DNA of 60,311 bases from Deinococcus yavapaiensis KR-236 (GTDB taxonomy: Bacteria > Deinococcota > Deinococci > Deinococcales > Deinococcaceae). The notes beneath the pieces were generated by a model. That model worked only from the letters and a program-made list of their open reading frames with translations, was not told the DNA's origin and searched no databases. The position numbers and the translations under genes are program-made. Below, one piece after another: positions 34,570-45,158 of the stretch. The stretch lies in NCBI RefSeq assembly GCF_003217515.1, contig NZ_QJSX01000009.1, positions 143,006 through 203,316 of the forward strand. The letters run 5' to 3'. How positions within the stretch are numbered: position 1 is the first letter of the stretch; each line of letters begins with the position of its first letter.

Positions 34570-34743
34570 GCGGGATCGACGCGTCGCCACCACCACGACC
34601 CTCACGTTCCCGCCGTCCTCGAGACACCTTGAAAGTCAAGCTCGTCAGGCCGAGCTTCGAGCGATCTTTACGTTTCAAGTCTTCCAGAACGTCATGTATA
34701 TGAACTGCAAGCGATTTCTTGCAGAAGAAGCCCGCTCGGCGAG
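34570..34743. other. Intergenic region with two inverted repeats
   Basis: Between divergent genes. AAGCTCG-N6-CGAGCTT (about 34637-34656) and CTGCAAG-N6-CTTGCAG (34705-34724) are perfect 7-bp dyads. The stretch is AT-richer than its surroundings. I see no gene; the dyads may be operators. Confidence 0.4.
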
Positions 34744-34749
34744 TAGCGT
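34744..34749 (+). promoter_or_regulatory. Leaderless-type -10 element TAGCGT
   Basis: 6 nt (TTATAT) before the ATG at 34756. Confidence 0.4.
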
Positions 34750-34755
34750 TTATAT

Positions 34756-35049
34756 ATGTGGCTACGGACGGTGTGCGAAGAAGCGAAGACGACCCTCGAA
34801 CCTCTCTTGACCGCTCGCCATGTCGACACGTCGGCGGTGCGAGCGGCCTTGCAAGGCGTGTGCGTCCAGCTCGCGGGCCGCGACCTCACGGGTGACGAGG
34901 TGCGGCGCGTGATCGACGGGGGCGCGCGCGGCTTCGACACGTTCTTGAACGCCTTGCTGCACGAACGCGCCGAGGTGCTCGGCTTGCTGTGGGAACCGAT
35001 CGCGGCGCCCGAGCGCTCGGCGTGGCTTCCCGAAGCCGCCGCGTCCTGA
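34756..35049 (+). CDS. Hypothetical protein, mostly helical
   Basis: 97 aa, no signal peptide, rich in Ala, Leu, Val and Arg, with a pattern of amphipathic helices. I do not recognise a family. Its promoter region contains the two dyads listed upstream. Confidence 0.5.
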   Translation: MWLRTVCEEAKTTLEPLLTARHVDTSAVRAALQGVCVQLAGRDLTGDEVRRVIDGGARGFDTFLNALLHERAEVLGLLWEPIAAPERSAWLPEAAAS

Positions 35050-35195
35050 AGGTCTGCTCGTCTCGTCCTTTCGGCTGAAACTTCTCGCAGTGCCACGTCG
35101 TATCGTAGAGACAAGCGGGACCGTCCCGCGCCGTTTCCCGAGCGACGCTTTTTTTTCCTTCGACTCGGGTACTCGCTTCAAGGAGTTCGCCGAGA

Positions 35196-36110
35196 ATGTT
35201 GATGCTCATCACCCTGCTGATCGTCTTCATCATCCTGATGTCCCTCGTCGACAAGGATGCCAAGCGAGGACGACCCTGGCACCCTGCCGTCATCGCCCTC
35301 AGCGTCCCCTTCATGATCTTGCTGACCTTTTCGAAGGCGGGCATCTTCGCCTTGGTGCTCGCGTTCTTCCTCGTGCGCCTTGTGGGACGTACCACCGCCC
35401 GCAGCATTCGCCGCGCCACCGTTCAAATTCCCAAGCCGCCGTCCCTGCCGCCCCGAGCGCCGCAAGTTCCCGGATTGCCCCACGCCGTCGAGCCGCGCAT
35501 GGAGTTCGGGCAGGCGTCGCGCGAATTCTCCGCGCAACTCGAATCGTTTTTGCGTGACGTTCGCAGCGCCACGCGCGAAGGCGCGCCCGTCCGCGTCGAA
35601 CAACCGACCGAGCGACCGGGCAAGCGCGCGTCCACGGCGGCCGTTCTGCCGGATTTCGCGCCGCACTCCGGCGAAGTCGGCGCGGTGTCCGTGCCCGTCT
35701 CGCCCAGCGTGGAAGGCGTTCTACGCGCCCACGGCGCGCTTCTGCCTCCCGAAGCGGCCGCCAAGATTCGTACGCTCGGCGCCCGCGTCGACGAGACGAA
35801 CGCTTATCTCAAGGCCCGAGGCCGTACCGAGGGCGAGCACGCCTTCTTGTTGCGCCAAACGATCGACGACTATCTGCCGGGCGTGGTGGCCGCCTACGCG
35901 CGCCTGCCGCGTTCGCTCGCCGACACCACGCCCCTCGACGAAGGCAAGACGGGCAAAGACCTCCTGCTGGAGCAACTCGACTTGCTGGAGCGCGGCGTGA
36001 CCGACATCCTCGCCGCCGCCGCGAAAGCCGAAGGCCAAGATCTGCTCGCGAACGGCCGCTTCTTGAAGGACCGCTTCGAAGGACCGAAGGGCAAGGACTT
36101 CGAGATTTGA
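35196..36110 (+). CDS. Membrane-anchored helical protein (XpaC-like C-terminus possible)
   Basis: 304 aa. Two N-terminal membrane segments (about 1-18 and 31-60), a Pro-rich linker (65-95), then a helical cytoplasmic domain. The last ~110 residues (YLPGVVAAYARLP, LLLEQLDLLERGV) resemble the domain of XpaC-like proteins, but this is only a resemblance. AAGGAG precedes the ATG by 10 nt. It ends 28 nt before the glnS ATG, which has its own promoter. Confidence 0.6.
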   Translation: MLMLITLLIVFIILMSLVDKDAKRGRPWHPAVIALSVPFMILLTFSKAGIFALVLAFFLVRLVGRTTARSIRRATVQIPKPPSLPPRAPQVPGLPHAVEPRMEFGQASREFSAQLESFLRDVRSATREGAPVRVEQPTERPGKRASTAAVLPDFAPHSGEVGAVSVPVSPSVEGVLRAHGALLPPEAAAKIRTLGARVDETNAYLKARGRTEGEHAFLLRQTIDDYLPGVVAAYARLPRSLADTTPLDEGKTGKDLLLEQLDLLERGVTDILAAAAKAEGQDLLANGRFLKDRFEGPKGKDFEI

Positions 36111-36126
36111 CGTCGGGGGGATGCGG

Positions 36127-36132
36127 TATCCT
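36127..36132 (+). promoter_or_regulatory. Leaderless-type -10 element TATCCT (glnS)
   Basis: 6 nt before the ATG at 36139; it overlaps an alternative in-frame ATG at 36121 and rules it out as the start of this transcript. Confidence 0.6.
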
Positions 36133-36138
36133 CCCGTC

Positions 36139-38478
36139 ATGACTTCCCCGACCCTTCCCCGTCACCTCGTGAGTCCGAACTTCATCACGGACGTCATGCA
36201 CGACGATCTCGCCAGCGGCAAGGTCAAGAGCATCGTCACGCGGTTTCCACCCGAACCGAACGGGTACATGCACCTCGGGCACGCCTTCGCGTGCTCGCTG
36301 GATTTCGGCATGGCCGTCGATTTCGGCGGTCGTTGTCACTTGCGCATGGACGACACCAACCCCGAGGCGGAAAGCATGGAGTTCGCCGAGGGTTTGCAGC
36401 GCGACGTGAAGTGGTTGGGATGGGACTGGAACGACAAGCTCTTCTTCGCCTCGGATTACTTCGAGACGTACTACGAGTACGCGCGCGAACTCATTCGCCG
36501 TGGCTTGGCGTACGTCGACTCGGTGCCTCAAGAGGAGATGCAGCGTTTGCGCGGTACGGTGGACACGCCGGGCACGGCGAGTCCGTACCGAGAGCGCTCC
36601 GTCGAGGAGAACCTCGGCCTTTTCGCGCGCATGCGCGCCGGAGAGTTCAAGGAAGGCGAGCACGTCTTGCGGGCGAAGATCGACTTGAGCTCGCCCAACA
36701 TGAAGCTGCGCGACCCCGTGCTGTACCGCATCATGTACGCCGAGCACTACCGCGCGGGAAACGCGTGGTGCATCTACCCGATGTACGACTTTCAGCATCC
36801 GCTGCAAGACGCGCTGGAAGGCGTGACGCACTCGCTGTGCAGCTTGGAGTACGTCGACAACCGCGCGATTTACGACTGGCTTATGGAGCAGTTGTTCGCG
36901 GGCAAGCCGAGGCCGCATCAGTACGAGTTCGGGCGTCGCAGCCTCGAGTACACGGTGGTGAGCAAGCGAAAGTTGCGACGCCTCGTGGAAGGCGGCCTCG
37001 TGAGCGGTTGGGACGATCCTCGCATGCCCACCATCGCCGCTCAGCGCCGCAGGGGCGTGACCCCCGACGCCATTCGCACCTTCGCTTCGCAAATCGGGGT
37101 GAGCCGCACGAACCGCACGGTGGACATCGCGCTGCTGGAGCACGCGGTTCGTGACGACCTCAACCACCGCGCGCCGCGCGTCATGGCGGTCGCAAAGCCG
37201 TTGAAGGTCGTGCTGTCGAACGTCGAGGAGACGACAGTCCTGAGCGTCCCCTTCTGGCCGTTCGACGTCGTGCGCGACTCGCCCGACGGACTCGTGCCCA
37301 CGCCGAGCGGCGAGCGGGCCGCGCCGGAAAGCGCCGTGCGCGACGTACCGTTCGGACGCGAGGTCTACATTGAACGCGACGACTTCTCTCTCGACCCGCC
37401 GAAGGGCTTCAAGCGTCTCACGCTCGGCGGAACGGTACGCTTGCGCGAGGCGGGCGTGATTCGCTGCGACGACGTGGAGCGTGACGAAAGCGGCGAAGTG
37501 GTCGCCTTGCGCTGCACCCTGCTCGGAAAGGACGCGTCGGCCAAGGGCGTCATCCATTGGGTGAGCGCCGAGCACGGTGTGCCCGCCGAGTTCCGCTTGT
37601 ACGACCGCCTGTTCACCGTGGCGCATCCCGAGAACGAAGAGGACGAGGAAGGCGAGGAGATCGACTTCCTGACGCTCGTGAATCCCGACAGTCTCGTCGT
37701 GACGCGAGGTTTCGTGGAGCCGAGCGTTCGTTGGCATCCCGCCGACACGCGGTACCAGTTCGAGCGGCAAGGCTACTTTTGGCGCGACCCCGTGGACAGC
37801 CGTGAGGACGCGCTCGTGTTCGACCGCATCGTGACGCTCAAGGACACGTGGAGCAAGGAAGTCGAAGCCAGGGCGGCAAAGGCGGAAGCCAAGAAGCCCG
37901 ACGCCAAGAAGGCCAAGGAAGTCAAACCCGCGAAGGTCGAGGTGGCGCTCGGCGCCGAGCAGCAAGCGGAGTTCGAGCGCTTCGTGGCGGGCGGCGTCGG
38001 CGAGGCGGAAGCGCGCGTGTTGGCCCGCGAACCGAAGCTCGCCGCGTTTCTGGAGCTCGCCGCGAACGTCGGGGAGCTCGACAAGTTCGCGAGTTGGGTC
38101 GTGAACGACCTCGGGTCGGCCATTCGCGAGGACACCAACCGCGTGACGCCCGAGGGCCTCGCGGGCCTCGTGAAGTTGATCGAGGAAGGCGTCATCACGG
38201 CCCGCATCGCCAAGGACGTCCTCGCCAAAGCCCAAGAAAGCGGCGAGGATCCCGGCGTCATCGTGGAGCGCGAGGGTCTGCGTCAAGTGAGCGACGAAGG
38301 CGAGCTCGTCCGCCTCGTGCGCGAGGTGCTGGCGGCGAATCCCGACAAGGTCGAGGCGTTTCGTGGCGGAAGGTTGGGCCTGAAGGGCTTTTTCGTGGGG
38401 CAGGTGATGAAGGCGAGCGGAGGCGCGGCCAACCCGGGCGTGCTCGACGTCGTCCTGACGCGCGAACTCGGCGCCTGA
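36139..38478 (+). CDS. glnS: Glutaminyl-tRNA synthetase with C-terminal YqeY-like domain
   Basis: 779 aa. Class I synthetase: HIGH motif as HLGH (45-48), KMSKS loop as VSKRK (about 274-278), then the beta-barrel anticodon domain. A Lys/Ala-rich linker (about 570-603) leads to a ~175-residue helical domain related to YqeY and the GatB tail. This appended tRNA-binding domain is a known Deinococcus peculiarity: in D. radiodurans it helps GlnRS grip tRNA-Gln. The normal GlnRS length is ~550 aa. A terminator follows. Confidence 0.96.
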   Translation: MTSPTLPRHLVSPNFITDVMHDDLASGKVKSIVTRFPPEPNGYMHLGHAFACSLDFGMAVDFGGRCHLRMDDTNPEAESMEFAEGLQRDVKWLGWDWNDKLFFASDYFETYYEYARELIRRGLAYVDSVPQEEMQRLRGTVDTPGTASPYRERSVEENLGLFARMRAGEFKEGEHVLRAKIDLSSPNMKLRDPVLYRIMYAEHYRAGNAWCIYPMYDFQHPLQDALEGVTHSLCSLEYVDNRAIYDWLMEQLFAGKPRPHQYEFGRRSLEYTVVSKRKLRRLVEGGLVSGWDDPRMPTIAAQRRRGVTPDAIRTFASQIGVSRTNRTVDIALLEHAVRDDLNHRAPRVMAVAKPLKVVLSNVEETTVLSVPFWPFDVVRDSPDGLVPTPSGERAAPESAVRDVPFGREVYIERDDFSLDPPKGFKRLTLGGTVRLREAGVIRCDDVERDESGEVVALRCTLLGKDASAKGVIHWVSAEHGVPAEFRLYDRLFTVAHPENEEDEEGEEIDFLTLVNPDSLVVTRGFVEPSVRWHPADTRYQFERQGYFWRDPVDSREDALVFDRIVTLKDTWSKEVEARAAKAEAKKPDAKKAKEVKPAKVEVALGAEQQAEFERFVAGGVGEAEARVLAREPKLAAFLELAANVGELDKFASWVVNDLGSAIREDTNRVTPEGLAGLVKLIEEGVITARIAKDVLAKAQESGEDPGVIVEREGLRQVSDEGELVRLVREVLAANPDKVEAFRGGRLGLKGFFVGQVMKASGGAANPGVLDVVLTRELGA

Positions 38479-38489
38479 GGTGCTTGAAG

Positions 38490-38524
38490 GCGGGAGGGTA
38501 GCACAGGCGCGATCCTCCCGCTTT
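38490..38524 (+). terminator. Terminator of glnS
   Basis: GCGGGAGG and CCTCCCGC pair across a 16-nt interval and are followed by TTTGTT, 11 nt after the stop. Confidence 0.75.
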
Positions 38525-38609
38525 GTTCCTCAAAATTATGCGAATGAATAATGGACGCCGCGGGCGCCCAACTTTAGAAAAGTCTCGTCGGATCGGCACG
38601 GGCGCTTCG

Positions 38610-38615
38610 TAAACT
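38610..38615 (+). promoter_or_regulatory. Leaderless-type -10 element TAAACT
   Basis: 6 nt before the ATG at 38622. Confidence 0.5.
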
Positions 38616-38621
38616 TCGCCC

Positions 38622-38852
38622 ATGGAAGTTGTGATTCTGTGCGAAGCGGGCAATTTCGAGCAGGGTGTTGTCGGTCACGTCGCCGGGGGCTCGCTGGGAT
38701 GGATGAAGGCGGGCGATCCCATTTCATGCCAAGTGGCGCAAAACGGAAGCATCTGGGTTCGCCACGACGGACACGCGTACCAATTCGCCTTGCACGGTGC
38801 CTCGGACATCGTCGAGGATCAACAAGTCCTGCTGCTGCGCATCGTGAACTGA
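38622..38852 (+). CDS. Small hypothetical beta-rich protein
   Basis: 76 aa, alternating hydrophobic pattern of a small beta-barrel-like fold (GDPISCQV, SIWVRHDGHAYQFALHG). No family recognised. It has its own leaderless-type promoter and is convergent with the ABC-F gene (8-nt gap). Confidence 0.55.
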   Translation: MEVVILCEAGNFEQGVVGHVAGGSLGWMKAGDPISCQVAQNGSIWVRHDGHAYQFALHGASDIVEDQQVLLLRIVN

Positions 38853-38860
38853 GCCGAACT

Positions 38861-40744
<1,884 letters not shown>

Positions 40745-40752
40745 AACGCCCA

Positions 40753-40801
40753 AGTCTAGCAAGACGTCATGAAGGGCGCGCTCGTGCAAACGGCGTATCC
40801 T
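40753..40801. promoter_or_regulatory. Divergent leaderless-type promoters
   Basis: On the minus strand TAGACT (40758-40753) is 8 nt from the ABC-F ATG. On the plus strand TATCCT (40796-40801) is 8 nt from the ATG at 40810. Confidence 0.45.
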
Positions 40802-40809
40802 TCCGGCGT

Positions 40810-41832
40810 ATGCTTCGCCGTTTCGTCCTCGTGGCCGCGTCGCTCGGCACGCTCGCGTTCGGTGGAGTTTCGCTCGCGCAGACGTCGCCGCGCGCGCCGG
40901 GGATCTTGTCGTATCCCCTCCTGACGCCCGAGCCGCAAGCGAGCGAGTCGTTTCCCCTGCTGTTCTCGGATTCTCCGGAAACGCCGAGGTCGCCCGGCGT
41001 GTTGTACCGAGACGTCGTGACGGGAAAGGCGCGCGTCGTCGCGTACCACGCGAACGGACTGCGGGAGGACGCCCGCGTGCTGATCCTCGCGCGTCCTTCG
41101 GGCGCGCAGGACGTGACGTTCACGACGCTGCGGCGAGGCAGCGCGATCACGCGGGGAGCCGATCCCGTCATCGGGCAGCAGACTTTGCTTCGCTTTTTCG
41201 CGTCCGGTCCGCTTCCGAGCCGCGTCGTGCCGCCGAGCGCGACGGCGGTGTTGTTCGACTCTGGCATCGTCGCTCCGAGCGGCGTGGCGAGCGTTATGCT
41301 GGACGTCGAGACGCAAGCGCCGCTGGAGCTCAGCGTCGTCCTGCTTTCGGCGAGAGACGCTCGAAACGCCGCCGCGCTTCTGCCGACCCTTCCGGTGTTG
41401 CCACGGGACGCCAACCATCAACGAGGAACGTTTCCGAACGCGGTGAGGACGCTTCGGGTGAATGTCTCCAGCGTGCCGTCGCGTCTCGTGATCGGCGGCG
41501 GTCCCGATCCGGTGCTCGTCGGCGTGGACGCTTTGACGGGCGAAGTCCAGCGGCTCGCCGGGAATTACGGCCTGTCGTACGAGTTCGAATTTGCGGGCGC
41601 GAGCGACCTCGTGCTGGCCGCGTCGGCGAGGGGCGGAGCGTACCGAGGAAGCGTGTTCGTCGTGGACGGCGAACGCCGCTCTCAATTGCTCGTCGGCGAC
41701 GGGCAGGCCTTGAAGGATTCGGCCGTACCGGAGGTCCTTTGGAACGTTCGCTCGGACGTGTTTCGCCTGAGCTTCGTGCCCTCCAACGCGTCGTCGCTGC
41801 CGCTCGCGTTGATCTTCTACAAGAGGCGTTGA
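40810..41832 (+). CDS. Secreted protein of unknown function
   Basis: 340 aa with a Sec signal peptide (MLRRFVLVAASLGTLAFGGVSLAQ, cleavage after SLA). The mature part is beta-rich, without Cys or a recognisable motif. It ends in a 15-bp terminator hairpin shared with the convergent subtilase gene. Confidence 0.6.
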   Translation: MLRRFVLVAASLGTLAFGGVSLAQTSPRAPGILSYPLLTPEPQASESFPLLFSDSPETPRSPGVLYRDVVTGKARVVAYHANGLREDARVLILARPSGAQDVTFTTLRRGSAITRGADPVIGQQTLLRFFASGPLPSRVVPPSATAVLFDSGIVAPSGVASVMLDVETQAPLELSVVLLSARDARNAAALLPTLPVLPRDANHQRGTFPNAVRTLRVNVSSVPSRLVIGGGPDPVLVGVDALTGEVQRLAGNYGLSYEFEFAGASDLVLAASARGGAYRGSVFVVDGERRSQLLVGDGQALKDSAVPEVLWNVRSDVFRLSFVPSNASSLPLALIFYKRR

Positions 41833-41863
41833 AGACCGCACCTCGAAACGAGGTGCGGTCTTC
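41831..41863. terminator. Bidirectional terminator
   Basis: A perfect 15-bp stem GAAGACCGCACCTCG with an AAA loop (TTT on the other strand), overlapping the last bases of the upstream gene. Confidence 0.85.
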
Positions 41864-41877
41864 TTGGAAGACGAGGA

Positions 41878-43281
41878 TTACGGCAACGCTTTGGCGTTGT
41901 TGACGGCCTTCAAGGCGTCGACGAGGCCCGCGCCGCAACCGCCCGAGCAGGCCGTGGAGGACAGCGGCGTGGAGGCGTTCTTGAGGGCTGTGAGCACTTG
42001 CGCGGGCGTGATGGTGGACTTCACGGCGTACATGAGGCTCACGAGACCCGCCACGTGCGGAGTGGCCATGCTGGTGCCTTGGTAGAACGAGTACGAGTAG
42101 CTCGAGCCCGTGGAGTTGGGCAAGGTGGACAGCACGCCGTCGGCGTACCCGTCGCCGTTGCGGTCGACTGAGGTGTCGCCGCCGGGAGCGGCCAGATCGA
42201 CCGCCGTGCCATAGTTCGAGTAGGGCGCGCGGTAGTTGCGCGTGTCCGTCGCGGCGACCGTGACGGTGTTGTTGCACGACGCGGGCGTGTACAGCGAGGT
42301 GTTGTCGTTCGAGTTGCCCGCCGCCACGACGACGGTGGTGCCGCGCGCGACGGCGTCGTTGATGGCCGACTGGGTGGCGGGGTCGCCCGTGGCGCACGAC
42401 TGCCCGAGGTAACCGCCGAGGCTCATGTTGATGACCTTGGCGGGATAGGCGTTCGAGGGAACGTTCGCCACGGCGATGCCCGCCGACCAGCGAATGGCGT
42501 CGATGATGTCGGCGGTCGAGCCGCCACCCTTGCCGAGCACGCGGACGGGCAGGACGCGCGCGCTCCAATTGACGCCCGCGACGCCCGAGCCGTTGTTGGT
42601 GTTGGCTCCGATCGTTCCGGCGACGTGCGTGCCGTGCCAGGAGTTCGGCTGGCCGTTCGAGGCGTCGCCGACGTCCGTCGCGTCCGAGTCGCGACCGCCG
42701 CCGTCCGCGGCGACCGTGCTGCTGGAGATGAAGTCGTATCCGCCGACCCAGCGGCCCGAGAGGTCGGGGTGGTTCGTCTTGCCCGTGTCGATGACGGCCA
42801 CGACGGGGCTGCCCGCGCCCTTCGTCACGTCCCACGCGGCGGGCAGGTTCATGTTTCGGTAGTGCCACTGGAGGTTGTAGTAGGTGTCGTTCGGTACGGC
42901 TTGCGCTTCGTAGATGAAATTCGGCTGGGCGTACTCGACGCCCGAGGTCTTCGAGAGCGCGACGACGGCGGCGAGCGTCTGGGCGGTCAGGTCACCGCTT
43001 TGAGCGCGCAGCGAGGTGAAGTTGGCGAGGTATTCGCCTCCCGAGAGGGTACGCACGGCCTGCAACGCCAGTCCGCTCGCCGCCGACACGCCTTCGAGGG
43101 TCGCGCCGTCTTGAAGCTTCACGATCAATTCGCCGGGAACGACTTGCACTTGCCGAGCGCTTTGAAGGGGACGTTGGCCGACGTTGACGTCGGCGGAGGC
43201 ATCGGAGGGAGCGACGGCCGTGTGTTGGTTGCAAGAAGCCAGCAGGAGACCGAGACCGACGAGAGACCATAGTTTGCGCAT
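41878..43281 (-). CDS. Subtilisin-family (S8) lipoprotein protease
   Basis: 467 aa. Lipoprotein signal peptide with lipobox LASC (Cys 17), an I9-type propeptide region (about 45-125), then the S8 catalytic domain: D165 (VIDTGKTNHPDL), H216 (WHGTHVAG), oxyanion N323 and S404 (GTSMATPHVAG). DRNGDGYADG (about 373-382) looks like a calcium-binding loop. It would act in the periplasm or at the cell surface, anchored by lipid. AAAGGTG lies 5 nt before the ATG. The leader of ~130 nt carries a 36-bp palindrome. Confidence 0.92.
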   Translation of the reverse strand: MRKLWSLVGLGLLLASCNQHTAVAPSDASADVNVGQRPLQSARQVQVVPGELIVKLQDGATLEGVSAASGLALQAVRTLSGGEYLANFTSLRAQSGDLTAQTLAAVVALSKTSGVEYAQPNFIYEAQAVPNDTYYNLQWHYRNMNLPAAWDVTKGAGSPVVAVIDTGKTNHPDLSGRWVGGYDFISSSTVAADGGGRDSDATDVGDASNGQPNSWHGTHVAGTIGANTNNGSGVAGVNWSARVLPVRVLGKGGGSTADIIDAIRWSAGIAVANVPSNAYPAKVINMSLGGYLGQSCATGDPATQSAINDAVARGTTVVVAAGNSNDNTSLYTPASCNNTVTVAATDTRNYRAPYSNYGTAVDLAAPGGDTSVDRNGDGYADGVLSTLPNSTGSSYSYSFYQGTSMATPHVAGLVSLMYAVKSTITPAQVLTALKNASTPLSSTACSGGCGAGLVDALKAVNNAKALP

Positions 43282-43323
43282 GTATTCACCTTTCGATCTT
43301 TCAAGACGGTCTTGGACGTCTCA

Positions 43324-43359
43324 GCACCTTCTGGAACGAACGTTCGTTCCAGAAGGTGC
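43324..43359 (-). repeat. 36-bp perfect zero-loop palindrome in the subtilase leader
   Basis: GCACCTTCTGGAACGAAC (43324-43341) is followed at once by its exact complement. As RNA it forms an 18-bp hairpin about 40 nt before the subtilase ATG. It is not followed by a T-run in either direction, so it is not a standard terminator. Confidence 0.9.
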
Positions 43360-43418
43360 GACACGACGTCGAAAGCCCCATTTCGGGACGTTCTCCTGAC
43401 CGCTTTGAAATTGGGCGA

Positions 43419-43447
43419 ATCGTACCACGCGTTTCGACGCGTGACAA
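43419..43447 (-). promoter_or_regulatory. Subtilase promoter with overlapping dyad
   Basis: TTGTCA (43447-43442), exactly 17 nt, TACGAT (43424-43419). The spacer and the edge of the -35 form the perfect dyad CACGCGT-N4-ACGCGTG (43426-43443), in the right place for a repressor site. Confidence 0.7.
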
Positions 43448-43467
43448 ATAGCGACCTTCATTGCTTT

Positions 43468-45138
43468 CTAGACAATTTCGGGTTCGTTCGAGGTAAGAGG
43501 CGGCGTCCACACCTGCCAAGCATCCACATCGAACAGACCGCTCGGCGTCACCTTCAAACTCGGAATCACCGTGAGGCCCAGAAAGCTCAGCGTCACGAGC
43601 GGATTCGGCAATCGGCAGCCCAAGAAACGGGCCGCCTCCTCGACCGCTCGCTGACCTCGCACGACCTCCCCGGGCGGCGCGTCGCTCATGAGGCCCGCGA
43701 CTTCCAGCGGCAACGTCGCGAGTACCTCTCCGTCCGCCACGACCGCCACGCCTCCACCCATCCGCTCGATGGTCGCCGCGCACGCTCGCACGTCGTCATC
43801 GGACACGCCCGCCACGATGACGTGGTGCGCGTCGTGCGACACGCTCGAACCTACCGCGCCGCGCGTCAACCCCAGGCCCTGCGCGCGCGCGACGCCCACG
43901 CGGGCATCGTCGCAGTGACGTTCGAACGACGCGAGCTTCACCGTGCCCGCCGCGTCGAAGGACAAGCGATGCGTCGTGATTTGCGTGGCCTGCACGCCGA
44001 TCACGGGCGCGTTCTCCGAGACCGTCAAGGGCAACGTCTCCCAGCCTCTCCCGAGGATCACCCCGCCTCCCGTCGGCAGTTCGACGACTTCGGAAGGCGG
44101 CGTCGAAACGACCGCCTCCGTCACGCGCCACGACGTGAGATCCTCCACGAGCGCGAAGTCCGCGCGGTAGCCGGGCGCGACGAGGCCGAGGTCGTGCAGT
44201 CCCCAGTACTCGCACGGATGCATCGTCACGCACGAGAGGGCGTAGATCGGATCCACGCCGCACGAAACGGCGAGCCGCAGCAAGCGGTCCACGTGCCCGT
44301 CCTCCAACAGTTCGCGGGCGTCCGCGTCGTCCGTCACGAACATCACGCGGCGCGGCTTTTCGAGCAGCACCTCGGCGAGGTCGGCGAGGTTGCGCGCGCC
44401 GGAGCCGTCGCGAACCATCAGCCACAAGCCCGCCCGCAGACGCTCACGCGCTTCGCTCGGCGTCACCGCCTCGTGGTCGCTGTGCACGCCCGCCGCCGCG
44501 AATCCCGCCAGGGCCGAGCCCGCCAGTCCCGCGCCGTGCCCGTCGATCCGCCGCCCGCGCGCCGCCTCCAAGATCGACCACACGCGAGGGTCGCCGCTCA
44601 GCACGCCCTTCGCGTTCATCACCTCGGCGAGCCCCAGCGCGCCCGCCCGCTGCAAGCCGCGCCGCACGGCCGCCGCGTCCATGACATGCGCGCCGTCCTC
44701 GAAGTCGCTCGCGGGCACGCTGGAAGGTACGCTCGCGAAGACCCGAATGCCGCTGCGCTCGCCTGCCGACAGCATCCACGCGAGGCCCGCCTCGCCGAGG
44801 ACGTTGACGATCTCGTGCGGCTCGCACACGACGCTCGTCGTTCCGTGCGGTCGCACCACCTGCGCGAAGCGGCGCGGCGTCAACATCGAACTCTCGATGT
44901 GCACGTGCGCGTCCACGAAGCCCGGGACGAGAAAGCGCCCCTTGGCCTGCAGCGTCTCACGCCCGTGAAAGCGTCCGATTCCCGCGAACCGCCCCTCGGC
45001 GATCGCGACGTCGCCTTCCACGATCTCCCCCGTCTGCACCAGCACGACCCGCGCGCCGCGCACCACGACGTCCGCTTCCTCCCGGCCGCTGGCGACGCGC
45101 ACGAGGCGCTGACGAGCGGCGACGTCCATAGCTTCCAT
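43468..45138 (-). CDS. ade: Adenine deaminase
   Basis: 556 aa, amidohydrolase of the Ade type: metal-binding PGFVDAHVHIESSML, CEPHEIVNV, GVHSDHEAV and a late SVSHDAHHVIV block. It converts adenine to hypoxanthine and ammonia for purine salvage. TACACT (45149-45144) lies 5 nt before the ATG; a second ATG three codons in would have 14 nt. It works in the same pathway as the purine nucleoside phosphorylase at 52988. Confidence 0.93.
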   Translation of the reverse strand: MEAMDVAARQRLVRVASGREEADVVVRGARVVLVQTGEIVEGDVAIAEGRFAGIGRFHGRETLQAKGRFLVPGFVDAHVHIESSMLTPRRFAQVVRPHGTTSVVCEPHEIVNVLGEAGLAWMLSAGERSGIRVFASVPSSVPASDFEDGAHVMDAAAVRRGLQRAGALGLAEVMNAKGVLSGDPRVWSILEAARGRRIDGHGAGLAGSALAGFAAAGVHSDHEAVTPSEARERLRAGLWLMVRDGSGARNLADLAEVLLEKPRRVMFVTDDADARELLEDGHVDRLLRLAVSCGVDPIYALSCVTMHPCEYWGLHDLGLVAPGYRADFALVEDLTSWRVTEAVVSTPPSEVVELPTGGGVILGRGWETLPLTVSENAPVIGVQATQITTHRLSFDAAGTVKLASFERHCDDARVGVARAQGLGLTRGAVGSSVSHDAHHVIVAGVSDDDVRACAATIERMGGGVAVVADGEVLATLPLEVAGLMSDAPPGEVVRGQRAVEEAARFLGCRLPNPLVTLSFLGLTVIPSLKVTPSGLFDVDAWQVWTPPLTSNEPEIV

Positions 45139-45143
45139 AAAGC

Positions 45144-45153
45144 AGTGTATAAG
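45144..45153. promoter_or_regulatory. Overlapping divergent -10 elements
   Basis: TACACT on the minus strand (ade) and TATAAG (45148-45153) on the plus strand (epimerase) overlap in a 20-bp divergent gap, so the two promoters should compete or be co-regulated. Confidence 0.4.
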
Positions 45154-45158
45154 AACTC

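Noticed and set aside
35809..38286. 825-codon open frame antisense to glnS
   Set aside because: glnS is unmistakable on the other strand; the antisense product is low-complexity with His/Arg/Val bias.
43324..43359. 36-bp palindrome as insertion-sequence or MITE end
   Set aside because: There is no second copy, target duplication or transposase nearby in the window.
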